Source: Icerya purchasi
Lineage: Eukaryota > Arthropoda > Insecta > Hemiptera > Monophlebidae
DNA: 64,000 nt
Direction of reading: 5' to 3'
Assembly: GCA_039619475.1 (NCBI GenBank)
Contig: CM077115.1
Coordinates: 419,066,557 to 419,130,556, forward strand
The first letter of the stretch is position 1; every line of letters begins with the position of its first letter. The notes beneath the pieces were generated by a model. That model saw nothing but the letters and a program-made list of their open reading frames with translations. It was not told the origin of the DNA and ran no database searches. Below, one piece after another: positions 1 through 10,513 of the stretch. Position numbers and translations under genes: made by a program.

Positions 1-1556
1 TACACAACTAGATATTTCACATCTGTTTTTCGCGGTATTGCAACATTATTCAGGACTACGTCTTCCGTCGGATTAATTTTTCTGTTAGTGAAGATTACTC
101 GCGCTGATGTACTATCATTGGTTTTGATTTTCCATAAGTTGAGCCATGACGGAATTTCAGTAACCGCTGCGTAGATGGTATTCCGTGCTTTAACAAGACA
201 TGCGTCTGAACATAAAATCTCGGTGTGGTCGGGAGGTGTAGGAATATCTGATGTGTAAATGAGATAGAGTAATCCCTAGCCAACTTCCCTGCAGAACTCC
301 TGCTTCTATTGGATATATATTTGATATGTCATCTCCATACTTAACGTAGAAATATCTTTCAGTCAAATATGACCGAAACAACTGATATAATTCATAAGGA
401 AAATGTCGTTTAATTTTCTGTAAAAGACCATCGTGCTAGACCTTGTCGAAAGCCTGGCATATGTCCAGAAACACAGCGTCGCTGTACTTTTTCTTTTCGA
501 GAGATGTTGCAATGGTGGTAACTGTACGATGCACTTGTTCTACTGTACTGTGCTTGGCTCTGAATCCAAATTGATGGTCTGGTATTAGACTTTTATCGTT
601 GATAACTGGCATCATCCGTTTTAGTAGTAGTTTTTCATAAACTTTAGAGATTGCAGGCAGCAATGAGATGGGTCGATATGAAGCCGGGTTTGTCGGAGAT
701 TTCTGCGTTTTTTTAATAACGATAATCTGCGACAATTTTAGTTGTAAAGGAAAATACCGCAGCCGGACCATTAAACATGTATGTCAGTAGTATGAAACCT
801 TTTCTCGTCAATTGCTTTAAGATTCGTGCGGTAATTAAATCATAGCCCGGCGATTTATTTGGGTTTAAAGTTTTTTTTTAAAATATTGATTTCATGCGAA
901 GAAGACGTAGATTTTATTGCCGAGCAAACATCATAACAAGTTTCATGGTTGAACGCTGCGTTTTCAGGATGTGGCTGGAATATCTTTGCGAAATGATTTC
1001 CGAATACCTCCGCTTTTTCTAGATCCGTTCTAGTCCAGGTTCGGTCCGATTTTCTTATTGGATGTACCGCTTGTATTGGCCTTTTTAGGTTCCTTGTTCC
1101 AGAGCGAGTAATCATGCTGTGCCAGAGGTGACAGATTTATTAACGTTTCTTTCAGTGACATATTTTTTAAATCTTGCAGTAACTTTTTTAAAATCTTTGT
1201 TTGCTTGTTTAATGCTGTCTTATGAGTGGGATTTCTTGATGTTTGCCATTCCTTTTTAACTGGACCGCTTTTTTAATTCTATCTGGGTAATAAATAACGA
1301 GAGGCTTATAAGTGTTCTCCGTTGGCGTGGATGTCCACGCAGCCTGGTGTGTAAGTATAATAAAATTTTCTATCGCTTCTTCTATTTGTTTCTCGGTTTT
1401 TAATGGTACTTTGAGATTTATTGTGCGCTCAAGTTGATCTCGAAATGCAGCCGAGTTTGTGAATTTATTATGCTTGGTTACTGGCCACGATAGCGATACT
1501 TCTTCGCTACCTGCTGATAAGAACGGAATCGTTTCGTGAATTGACAGTTACGATAA
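1..1556 (-). pseudogene. Jockey-like non-LTR retrotransposon ORF2 remnant (linker and reverse transcriptase)
   Basis: The minus strand reads through the middle of a LINE ORF2. About 1115-1556 gives the linker between endonuclease and reverse transcriptase (for example EAIENFIILTHQAAWTSTPT at 1321-1380). At 855-1115 lies the segment before the RT fingers (KAEVFGNHFAKIF), and 436-771 holds the RT core with YRPISLLPAISKVYEKLL, FGFRAKHSTVEQVHR and LDICQAFDKV. At 190-381 follows GVLQGSWLG, a decayed GVPQGSVLGP box. The reading then runs off the left window edge before the expected (Y/F)ADD box. Stops and frame changes between these blocks show it is dead. Blocks of this kind are typical of Jockey/CR1-group LINEs; I cannot fix the clade. 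The poly(A) run at about 1638 lies on the wrong strand to be its tail. Confidence 0.85.
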
Positions 1557-1772
1557 TTGATAACAAAATAACGTATACCCAGCTGCAATACCTGGAAAGT
1601 TACCAGTAACACTCGTGTCAATTTTCAATACCGATTTAAAAAAAAAAAAAAAAACGCTTGATGTGGTTAATTTCACAGAATCTTTATAAAAAAGTTAAAA
1701 TTTCATATTTCATATTTCCGATCAGGTTTGGTTTCCTGGGCTCATAGAGAAAAATAATGTAGCCCGCATACA

Positions 1773-1949
1773 TATATCGACAACTCAATGGAAAAACTAG
1801 ACACACCAAAAATTTTGCTTCAAAACAGAGAAAAACCAAATTTTACTTCAGGAGTAGATATGTCGAATTTCGAATCGAAAAGCAAACACGCCAAATTTTG
1901 AATCTGTTTTGAAGCGAAATTTGGCGTGTCTAGTTTTTCCACTGAGCTG

Positions 1950-1960
<11 letters not shown>
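1773..1960. mobile_element. Small foldback (MITE-like) element
   Basis: Two arms of about 57 bases (1773-1829 and 1903-1960) are inverted copies of each other with about seven mismatches; both carry TCGACA and a GGAAAAACTAGACAC core. The roughly 70-base spacer holds further degenerate pieces of the arm. The right end merges into a (TA)n tract, so the target duplication cannot be read. There is no coding potential. Confidence 0.6.

Positions 1961-1985
<25 letters not shown>
1951..1985. repeat. (TA)n microsatellite
   Basis: An almost pure TA tract abuts the right arm of the foldback element. It may have been the insertion target or have grown from it. Confidence 0.9.
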
Positions 1986-1989
<4 letters not shown>

Positions 1990-2437
1990 AAAGGTGCCCT
2001 TTTACTCTGACATGTGGAAACATATTTTAACATGATCGGTTAAGTTTATTTTGCGGACTGATACGATATAGTAATATGGATTTTATTTTAAGTCATATTC
2101 CATTGGTATAATTTGAAATTATTTTTCGTTTCATTTCGAAGGAACCGAAAGAAATTAAAAATAACACAGTTGTTGAAAACAGTGCAATTAATTTAATCCG
2201 TAATTTTAAGGATAAATAAATACTAATCAAAAAAAAAGTAACGTATCAAGTAGAAAAGTATGTTTAAAAATACGTTTAAAAATGCTCTAAAAACTGACCT
2301 ATTTACGACGGGATGATTTTATACATTTGCGTTTAATTTTCGCTCGGATATTATTATAAATAATTTCCTAATAATATATGTACGAGTGCATGTTCATATA
2401 TATATATTTGTCTACGTGTATGTAGGTAGAAATTTAT
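1986..2437. other. A+T-rich stretch with no gene seen
   Basis: Mostly A/T sequence with short A and T runs and a brief TATATATATAT at about 2397. No supported ORF, RNA or repeat boundary was recognised. It lies just upstream of the probable promoter block. Confidence 0.5.
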
Positions 2438-3053
2438 AAGAATCGTTCGCCAGATTAAGCGAGGGGGGTTGAAAGGCGTCTGCTGTCGTCCAGTTGCGTC
2501 TTTGTCTTTTATCGTCTTTGAATACGCGCAATTTATTATTTGTTATTTTTTATTTATTTATTTATTTATTTATTATTATTATTTTTATTTCGGCTCTCGC
2601 GTACGGAAAAGGTTAAAGTAGGCCCCTAGGGTGCAATTAATGCAGTTTTAGAGTTTAGTTAATAGTTTGATTCGGGAGCTAGTGAATCGGTGCTTAATTC
2701 GGCGGGTCATCTCGACGCCATGCGTGTCTTGCGTCGGGCCATTGCGCACCGAACATCTCTTGACAAACGGAAGCGAATTGACTGGCATTGGCTTTTGCCT
2801 TTGCTTCTAGTGCCGCTCAGACTTCGCATCGGCAAATACCGGTGCTCGTGCTAGACCCGCGATTTCGCTTCCGGCAGTCTACCGAAAAATGAACGGCTCC
2901 GTTCGACGAATCGTTCGTAAAATGATAACGCGCTAAATCGATCAACAAGTGACTGCTCGTATCGTACGAGGAAATTCATTTCGAACCTTTACTTTCTTTT
3001 CGTTCCTCGATCGTTGTGTTTCATGATTGCTCATTATCTTTTCTTTCGCAAAC
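2438..3053 (+). promoter_or_regulatory. Probable promoter and 5' UTR of the exon-1 gene
   Basis: Base composition rises clearly in GC and CpG compared with both sides, as expected for an insect promoter and leader. The block runs straight into an ATG in good context (CAAACATGT) and a strong donor, so at least its 3' part should be transcribed. A (TTTA)n/(TTA)n tract sits inside at about 2543-2585. I could not choose a single initiator or TATA box with confidence. An upstream ORF is present and is listed separately. The start of transcription is inferred, not seen. Confidence 0.45.
2720..2854 (+). other. Candidate upstream ORF in the leader
   Basis: An ATG at 2720 opens 44 codons ending at TAG 2852-2854, 199 bases before the MSRRKQ start. 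The context (GCCATGC) is moderate. If the leader includes it, it could reduce translation of the main ORF. The peptide (MRVLRRAIAHRTSLDK...) is rich in Arg and Leu and resembles nothing I know. It may be chance, because the region is GC-rich and the transcript start is unknown. Confidence 0.25.
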
Positions 3054-3093
3054 ATGTCTAGAAGGAAGCAAGCCAAACCGAAATTATGGAAGC
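3054..3093 (+). CDS. First coding exon of a NuRD-recruiting zinc-finger regulator (Oaz/ZNF423-521-like; SALL, FOG or BCL11 possible)
   Basis: The exon encodes M-S-R-R-K-Q-A-K-P-K-L-W-K and one base of the next codon, then an excellent splice donor (AGC|GTAAGTA, intron from 3094). The start context CAAACATG has A at -3. MSRRKQ..P at the extreme N-terminus is the established RBBP4/NuRD-binding motif of SALL, FOG (u-shaped), BCL11 and ZNF423/521 multi-zinc-finger proteins. Of these, ZNF423/521 (insect Oaz) share residues 1-9 exactly and also, from memory, have a first coding exon of about 13 codons before a very large intron. SALL and BCL11 first exons are longer as I recall them, and FOG has S or T at residue 7. 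No zinc-finger exon is visible downstream, so intron 1 exceeds 60.9 kb. The motif call is firm; the family choice is inference. The protein should act in the nucleus as a transcriptional regulator. Confidence 0.72.
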
Positions 3094-4409
3094 GTAAGTA
3101 ATCAAATATTTTTCAATTCGTACTACGCTGCGACTAATATTTTGCAAAGCTGACATTTTTCAATTTCTCTCCTTTCATTACCTTATATGCAATTAAAAAT
3201 AGAAACGCTGAAAATACTTAATAAATTCAAAAATAGCCCATTACTTTTTTGAAATAAAGAACAAACGTTCCTGCGGTTACCTAAAGGTAATTTAGATAAA
3301 GAGTTTACAAGCGAATATGAAATTTTCCACGATTTTCAAATACACTAAACAAACATATTCTGTAGTTTTTAGATTACGTTTTCAATTTACAACGATTTCA
3401 TACGTTTTTTTTATTTAGTCTTATTTCAACAATTTCAGTTTACTAAAGTGAAACTATTTTATTAGTGTTTGACCAGTGAACAATATATTTCTCACGTTCA
3501 ATTCGGCCATTAAAGGAATGTAAAAGATCTGTCGACTAAGTTAGACGGAAATAATTATTAATAGATAAAAATTAGAGAATATCCGAGAAAATTTTTCTCA
3601 AATAGAGAAATAAAAAATTATAAACTCTCGTAATAAGCGATTTTCGCGGTTATAATCGACAACAAAGGCGAAAATGAACGGGACTGACTTTTCGTTCTAT
3701 ATTTAATTGTTGACCAGGATGCGACTCAGGTCTCTCTAAACCTACAGAGACGGTTTATTAAGTTTAAGACAGCGACTGAAATCAAGAGGGAATACTTCTT
3801 CGGTAGATGCAAAAAAAAGTAACATCGACCCGCAAAGGTAAAAATATCCGTTCTATTCACAGTGTATTATCGACGGGGAGAATGTTACGCTGTAATGCAG
3901 TCAGTTCGTACAGCGAGTTTCCGCTTCAGTTTATTAAATGTTAATCGAGCTGGGTAACTCTATATTTGCAGACCGAAGTATAAGTTGTGACGTGAAATAT
4001 GCATGGAAGAAGGAACCGGGGGACTTATAGATGAGCAAGCAAGCTGGGTGATTAAGTAATAACGGGATTTTTTAAAAAAACACAAAAATTTAATTAATAT
4101 TCTTCGACAGCTAATTGAATTTTACATACGATTCTTTTTTCGAAAAATGGGTGTTGCTTATAAAAACGAACACGCATGAACCATGTTTAAGTAGTGAACA
4201 AATTAAATTATATATATTGCGACAAAATAGTATTATATATCGAAGTAAACATTTTTTTAAAAGCTCCCCTTGAAGAAATCCAAAGGCCTCGTCGGGTCGT
4301 AGATAAGTTTGTTTCCGTGTATTTTTTAAATTTATCCGCGCGCTGAGATTGATTTAAAAATTTCTCTTGCACGCTTCGTTCGCTTTTGCTATAATGGTGA
4401 ATTCAAATA
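3094..4409. other. Start of intron 1, no gene seen
   Basis: A+T-rich intronic sequence after the donor. No acceptor with an adjoining open frame, RNA gene or repeat boundary was recognised. Confidence 0.5.
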
Positions 4410-6640
4410 TTATTACCGATTTCTAAAAAGAAGGACGTTATGCGTTTTTTTTTGTTGTTTTTTTTTTCTTGTTTTTTTTTCTTGTTTGGGTTTTTCCCTG
4501 GGCTTGTCAGCAACGGACGATTACCCATCGACACCGTCGTGCGTGTTCTTTTTTTTTTTATTTTTTTTTCGCATATATTTATGTTGGCCGATTTGATTGA
4601 TTCTTTGTTTATTAGAAAGTATATCATTCAGCAGTGGACCCACGTGAGTACTGGTGAAAATCGCTGAACATAAACTGAGTATTTGTCAAAAAACGTTAGA
4701 GAATGTGGTGGTCCCTTTAGATAACTTTTTTGTTCTTCATTTTTTTTATTATTATAACGAGGCGATTGACTTAAAATACTATCGGTTTGCCAAATTACCA
4801 TGGAAATGTAGCTTTGAATAAGGAAAACGATAAATATATATAGATGTTTTCACGATGAAAATGCAGTTTAAAATAAAGAAAGCGTTTATTTTTTATTTTT
4901 TTTAAGCACAAAGTATGGAGGATAACGCGACAAAAACGTTGATTTTTGGCAAGAAAAAAATTTAAGTATAATGCTAAAAATTGTAAAATAAAGTATGTTT
5001 TTTAAAAAAAATATTAACTTCAAGATTTATAGCAAAAAAATTTAATAAAAATGCACTAAAAAGTGAAAAATAATTTTTTGGTAAAAAATATATTTCAGAA
5101 CGATACACCTTAAGTGTGGTGATATTATCGCGTAATTCTTATACAACATTTCTACCTTAATTCGAATAGGATTCATATTACATATTACAATATCTAGAAA
5201 CAATTTAATTAATATTTAATGCAGTTTTTTTCTTTTTCTTTTAAAATTCCTATTGTAATTAGTGTGAAAAAGTATTGCGAAAAACCGTTATAAAATATGT
5301 AACTGAAGTTGTAACTAAAATTGCTAAGCAAAACGTAAGTTATTATTTTTTTTTTAAATCAACGTAGTCAATTGAAATTTCTCTTCTACAAGTATTTAAA
5401 ATATTTTTTCATATCGACTTACGAGGTTTATGTAAAAATTAAATAAAATTGCGCTAAAATGTAAAAATGATTATTTAATGAAAAATGATATATTTCAGAG
5501 TTTAATAATAAATTGGGATATCTCGGTAACTTTTTAAACTGCATTAGCTTTTTTCCGGTCAAAACCAAATTTAATTTGTAATAATAATTAAAAACCGCAT
5601 TAAATATTCCTGATCTTTCCAATACTTGGGGCTTATGAAAAACGAACGATTGAGCTATTATACTTATTAAATTGTTCCTAACCGCTGTTGTAATTTAAGT
5701 TTGGTGTCCCGCGAATTAATGTTATTTAAGAATTATTATAATATCCTCACGTACATTTTACTGTAAAATATATTTTATCTTTTTGTAGAGTAATTTTATT
5801 TTTTAGTGCATTTTTATTGAATTTTTAAAGTAATCCTTGAAGTCGGTATTTTTATTTTAAAACCATTCTATTTTATAATTTGTAACAGAGATATTTTCGA
5901 GTGTATGTTCTGTACTACGTAACGCTGGGTATTGGTTTAAGAATTTTTAAATTCCGTGTCAGTAATGGGGAATTGCGTTATAGGGGTTTTAAATTCATTA
6001 TCTTTCCTCGAATCTATATTTTCAAAGGAAACTAATGTTCGTAATACTATAAGTCACTCGCATTTATTATCCTTTAATTTTAAAATTTCGAGTCATGCAT
6101 TTTCTCCATACTGTGATGAAAATTTCTTCGCTGCTAATTTTTGTCTAAAGAAAGTACATCTGTAGGGTGATTTCTTTTTTTAAGGTTATTCGATGACTAT
6201 TGAGTATCAGTACTCACCGATTACTCTATACACTCATATGGAACCACTGCTGACCCGTATAATTTCTAATAAACTATTCTAATCACTCCGTATGACGAAG
6301 AGAGCTATACATATATGCGGTAATGTAAAAACGAAATATTTTCGTTGGCGCTATATGGGGATTTATAATTTTTTTTTATAATTCGGATCTATATTTTGAT
6401 GGTAATTAAAATTGATTTTCTGTATTATTAAAAATCATTTTTTCCCTAATTTACGTTTCTGCGGTAAATTAATAATATTTTAAGTCAACTGCGTTTTTGT
6501 TGTATTAATACAAATTTCTTTGAGGAGGTCTCCTGTTTTTACGTTACTTGATAACCATTTAGTTTACTGATATTCGTCCGTACTGAAATGGTATCACCAC
6601 TAATCGGTATGTTTTTTTTTTTTTTTGAATAAACCAAGAA
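4410..6640. mobile_element. Giant foldback element, copy A (degraded)
   Basis: The left end (about 4414) begins ACCGATTTCTAAAAAGAAGG, similar to the starts at about 6651 and 52955. Shared landmarks follow: a T-rich block, CAGCAGTGGACCCACGTGAGTACTG (4629-4655, quoted in part: AGTGGACCCACGTGAGTACT), ATAACTTTTTT, and GCCAAATTACCATGGAAATG (4790-4810). A half near 5000-5235 then recurs inverted at about 5570-5860, and an inverted version of the AGTGGACC block appears at 6190-6260. The centre is about 5250-5570. There is no coding capacity. Arms of about 1 kb suggest a foldback-type DNA element; the end points are approximate. Confidence 0.5.
4440..4530 (-). repeat. SINE-like 3' tail fragment
   Basis: Read on the minus strand, this has CGTCCGTTGCTGACAAGCCC followed by an A-rich tail. 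The motif resembles the 3' ends of the SINE copies at 7811-8021 and 42922-43060 and a fragment at 28095-28150. No tRNA-like head is present, so this would be a truncated copy. Confidence 0.35.
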
Positions 6641-6650
6641 AATCTTTTTT

Positions 6651-7810
6651 TACCCACTTCGAAAAAGAAGGAAGTTGTATACGTTCGTCGCGTATTTTAT
6701 TTTTTATGTTTGTTCGCGCCTAACTCATATTCATATGATTTTACTGATTATGAGTACCACTGATGAAAATCGGTGAACATAAACTGAGTATTCGTCAAAA
6801 AAAGTAAAAAAGTGTAGTCTCTTTAGATAACTTTTTTTTTTCATATTTTTTATTAGTATAACAGCTTTCGATCGAATTAAAATACTATCAATATGCCAAA
6901 TTACCATGGTAATGTAGCTTTGACATCGGCTTTCAAAAAGGAGGAGGAGGTTACATGTTCATTGCGTTTTTTTTTGTTTTTTTTTTACGTTTGTGTTTGC
7001 ATACTACTTATATTTATATGGACTGATTTTATGTCTATCAGAAAGTGTACCATTCAGACCATGTGAATCCTGATGAAAATCAGTGAATATAAGCCGAGTA
7101 TTTGTCAAGAAACGTGAAAAAACGTGGCTTCTTTAGATAATCGTTTTTTCTTCGTCTTTTTTATTAGTGTAACAGAGGCGATTGGCTTAAAATACCATCA
7201 GTTTGCCAAGTTACCATAGAAATGTAGCTTTTAATGTTTTTACCGTAGAAATATAGTTGAAAATAAAGAAATCGATTTGTTTCTTAAAGCATAAAATATG
7301 GAGGAAAATGTGACAAAAAAATTGATTTTTAGCAGGGAAAAAATTCAAGTATAATTCTAAAAATTGTAAAATAACATGTTTAAAAAAACAAAAAAACACC
7401 GATTTTAAGATTTATTATGAAAATTTAATAAAAATGCACTAAAAAGTAAAAAATGATTATTCAATCAACAATCAAAAATATATTTCGGAGTGATATACGT
7501 TAAGTGTGGTGATATTATGATAATTCTTATACAACATTCATACCTTAATTAGAGTAAACGCCAAATTCATATTATAATAATAATTAAAAACTGCATTAAA
7601 TATTCATTAAATTGTTCCTTGATATTGTAATATGTAATATGAATCCTTTATTAATTAAGGTAATAATGTTGTATAAGAATTACGGTAATATCACCACATT
7701 TAAGGTATATATCATTCTGAAATATATTTTTGATTGAATAATTGTTTTTTACTTTTTAGGGCATTTTTATTAAATTTTTATAATAAATCTTGTTGTCGGT
7801 ATTTTTTTTT
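6651..7810. mobile_element. Giant foldback element, copy B
   Basis: The left end at 6651 (ACCCACTTCGAAAAAGAAGG) matches the family start, and a second partial start with the same landmarks begins at about 6935, so the outer part is tandemly duplicated. The core is a long palindrome: 7400-7615 is copied in reverse at 7618-7810, with roughly 85-90% identity by eye and almost no spacer. The right arm stops where a SINE begins. It is non-coding and the same family as copies A and C. Confidence 0.6.
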
Positions 7811-8021
7811 TCTTTTCGGGCACGTCAACTATGGGCATTAACAAGGCGCAAGTGAAATTTTTGAATTGCCAATGTGCAGCAGCGGAATTCGAACCAGATT
7901 TTACCTGAATTAAATGACACTGCTTCACCATAAAATACTGTACACAAACCTTAATGTGCTGTATAGAGCTGACCTGCAGAATGCAAATAAGGCAATCTAA
8001 CACCAGTCGGACGGAATGGTG
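7811..8021 (-). mobile_element. tRNA-derived SINE, copy 1
   Basis: On the minus strand an A-box-like TGGTGAAGCAG (7920-7930) and a clear B-box GGTTCGAATTCC (7884-7895) stand 24 bases apart, as in a pol III internal promoter. A head GGTCAGCTCTATACAGCACA is shared with the other copies. The 3' end reads TTAATGCCCATAGTTGACGT, then a GCCCGAAAAG tail. CGGTATTTTTTTTTTT flanks both sides (7796-7810 and 8022-8040), a good target-site duplication placing the insertion in the arm of foldback copy B. Confidence 0.6.
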
Positions 8022-8335
8022 ACCGGTATTTTTTTTTTTTAAATTCAAGTGGCAGCCATCGAAATATTTATACAGATGTTCAATTAAAATAATCGTGCAA
8101 TTTTAAATAAAAATAAAAAAAAACAAAACAAAAATCAAACCCATTTATTATAAAGTTGTAATTAAATCGTTTAAAATGTGTTTAAAAATTTTAAATTACA
8201 AATTTATATTTATTAATATAACATTTACAAGACTTATAATATATTACTAGGAAACATCGATATTGAACTAGAAACAATGTATGCACTAGCACTGTCGTGC
8301 AACAATGCGAATGAGAAAAGCAAAATGAACTGGTG

Positions 8336-8430
8336 GCGCTAATAAAAAGTTTTACTGTATATTGTCAATATTAGGATTCAAACCAAATTCGAAAATCCTA
8401 TTAATTAACTGCGCTACGGAGTTGACTATT
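8336..8430 (-). mobile_element. tRNA-derived SINE head, copy 2
   Basis: Minus strand: head GTCAACTCCGTAGCGCAGTT, A-box TAGCGCAGTTA (8406-8416), B-box GGTTTGAATCC (8374-8384). Both boxes differ by one base from the pol III consensus. The 3' family tail is not seen, so the copy is truncated or diverged after the tRNA part. Confidence 0.55.
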
Positions 8431-9052
8431 TTTTATACCTGTTATTCGTTAAATTACTTAGCTTTTTGGCTAGGACCCACCCTCCTGAAGATAGACGTAG
8501 CTAACATTTCGTGTGGACAATAAAAGAAGCGTGAAATTTTGAACATAAAATAGTCGGTTAAAATCAGTTACGGTAATAGCACGTTTACGTATTAATTTTT
8601 GTCCGACTATCGAGTTTTCAATAACACGGAATGAGAGGTAATCATCAAATAATTCGGACTATTTCAACCGTGATTATTAATTTTATTCAATTTTAATTAC
8701 GTAATTAAAATAATTTAAAAATAAATGAAAAAATAAATAAATTTACAAAACTTAACTAAGCTATACAGCTGGTTTTAATGGGAATAACAGCTTCATCGTT
8801 TTATAGCATACAGACGACGGGCCATGCACTAGGGATTATTGATTTTTTATTAATTTTTAATCGTAACGTTAATTCAAATTATTTTTCAATTACATTTTTA
8901 TTTTAAGACTTTCAGTTGCGTTTTCGTAATTATTTAATTACCCAACGAGAGTTTAAAAACTTCATATTAAGTATACGAAAGGAACCTCGGAGCGCATCCT
9001 TTTTCTATTTGTTCAACGGTCACTAATGCTTATGTTCTTTGTTAGACGGTGC
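8431..9052. other. No gene seen
   Basis: A+T-rich sequence with no open frame, RNA or repeat boundary that I can support. The stretch 8022-8335 is similar. Confidence 0.5.
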
Positions 9053-9060
9053 TATTGAAC

Positions 9061-9949
9061 CAGGGATGAATCCAGTGGAGGTTTTGGGGGGGCAATGCCC
9101 TCCCCAGAACTTAATACAAGCTGTTTAAGAATGCGGCAATTTAATAGGAAATAAAATTATTTTTATTCGCTTTGTTTACAGTTATGTCAAAAGTTGCTGC
9201 CAAAACATTTTGAAATGGTTCAATTAGTGGTATATTTTTAAATTTCAGAATAATAAGATTTATTTTTGACGAAAAAATGAAACTTGATAAAATAACAATA
9301 AAAAAAAAATGATCTTTTAAAAACTTGATATTGACGTTTGCTTGTTATTCTATGAAAAAACTGATATGCTTTCATTGCAAATCTGCGAAAGATGTAAAAT
9401 ACTCGCGAGCTGAAAAAATATTAGCTGCAATTAGTATTTTTTGTCAGCCTTAAAAGGGGAACTCTCACCTTTCACGTCGATGATCCGTTTATCATTAATA
9501 CGCAATAAATTGTTTTTAAAGGTTTCTCTCTTTTCGGTTTTCATTTTTTTTTTTTTTTCTATAAAGGGACATGATCTATAGACAACTTCATTTCGCGGTC
9601 TCTGTTGCTTTTTTCTTGTTTTTTATTTCCATGAAAAGTCAATTCAAAACAGCTGAAACACCACGGCGTATTCGTTTATTATAAAAATATGATGAACCCG
9701 TTAGAATGTTTTTATAATATGTTCTTTAGTGCTATAGTTAGAATTAATCATTGTTGTTTATAATCGGTTATTTTACTTGAAATTTATCGTTCACACTTCC
9801 TTTTTCATTATTTTAAATTACGTAATAAATCATGTTTTACATATTTGGTTTTATTCAGGATTATCACCAACAAATTTTCTCAGTAAAAATATTACAAAAA
9901 TCTTTGCCCCCCCCCCCCCCCCAGAAATAGATTCCTGAATTCATCATTG
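9061..9949. mobile_element. Non-autonomous hAT-type DNA element
   Basis: The left end CAGGGATGAATCCAGTGGAG runs into a G-run (9089-9095). The right end, read in reverse, is CAATGATGAATTCAGGAATC and runs into a 16-G run (C-run 9907-9922 on +). CAGGG..GGATCCAG followed by G-runs is a common hAT terminal inverted repeat. Eight-base flanks are TATTGAAC (9053-9060) and ATTTGAAC (9950-9957), six of eight matching, as expected for a decayed hAT duplication. The inside is A+T-rich without a transposase frame. Confidence 0.55.
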
Positions 9950-9957
9950 ATTTGAAC

Positions 9958-10469
9958 TGTGTAAATCCATCGAATCGGAAAGCAACGTTTGCCATGGTGA
10001 AGATGCTAATTACGAGTAGTGCGCTCTGAAATTGTATTTCAAGGTGCATACATTTCATCATTCTCAGTTCTATTCTATTAGTTAACATATCAGCTCGTAT
10101 TCATCTCATCCTTTGCGAATAATTTTTCTTAGAGCAACGGCGTTAAGGATTTGACTCATGGCTCGCATTTCGTTTCCTCTCTTATTCGCGTATTTTAATT
10201 GTAACGAAGGTTTGGAATTCCACATTTTCAATTATTTCAAAAATGATTAATATTATTGAAAATGTCTTTCTTACGCTAGGGGTAATATGAAAAAAATGTG
10301 ATGAACTATGCAATGAAATTATAATAGACATCGCTTGATTGTAAATTAATTTTTTTTTTTATAAAAATTTATGTAGTAAATTGATATTTAGTTTTCTAAA
10401 TTATTACGGAATAATCATCATTGGGAGGTCAGGAAGTATCTTCTTGGCGAGTTTCGAAGATTTGTGTTT

Positions 10470-10471
<2 letters not shown>
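9958..10471. other. No gene seen
   Basis: A+T-rich intronic sequence. A long minus-strand open frame over 10404-10925 is discussed in the findings; it has no recognised domain. Confidence 0.4.

Positions 10472-10510
<39 letters not shown>
10472..10510. repeat. (TA)n microsatellite
   Basis: An almost pure TA tract of about 39 bases. It lies inside a long minus-strand open frame, where it would encode alternating Ile-Tyr. Confidence 0.9.

Positions 10511-10513
<3 letters not shown>

Noticed and set aside
1820..2033. Two minus-strand frames of about 60-67 codons
   Set aside because: They read through the foldback arms and the TA tract.
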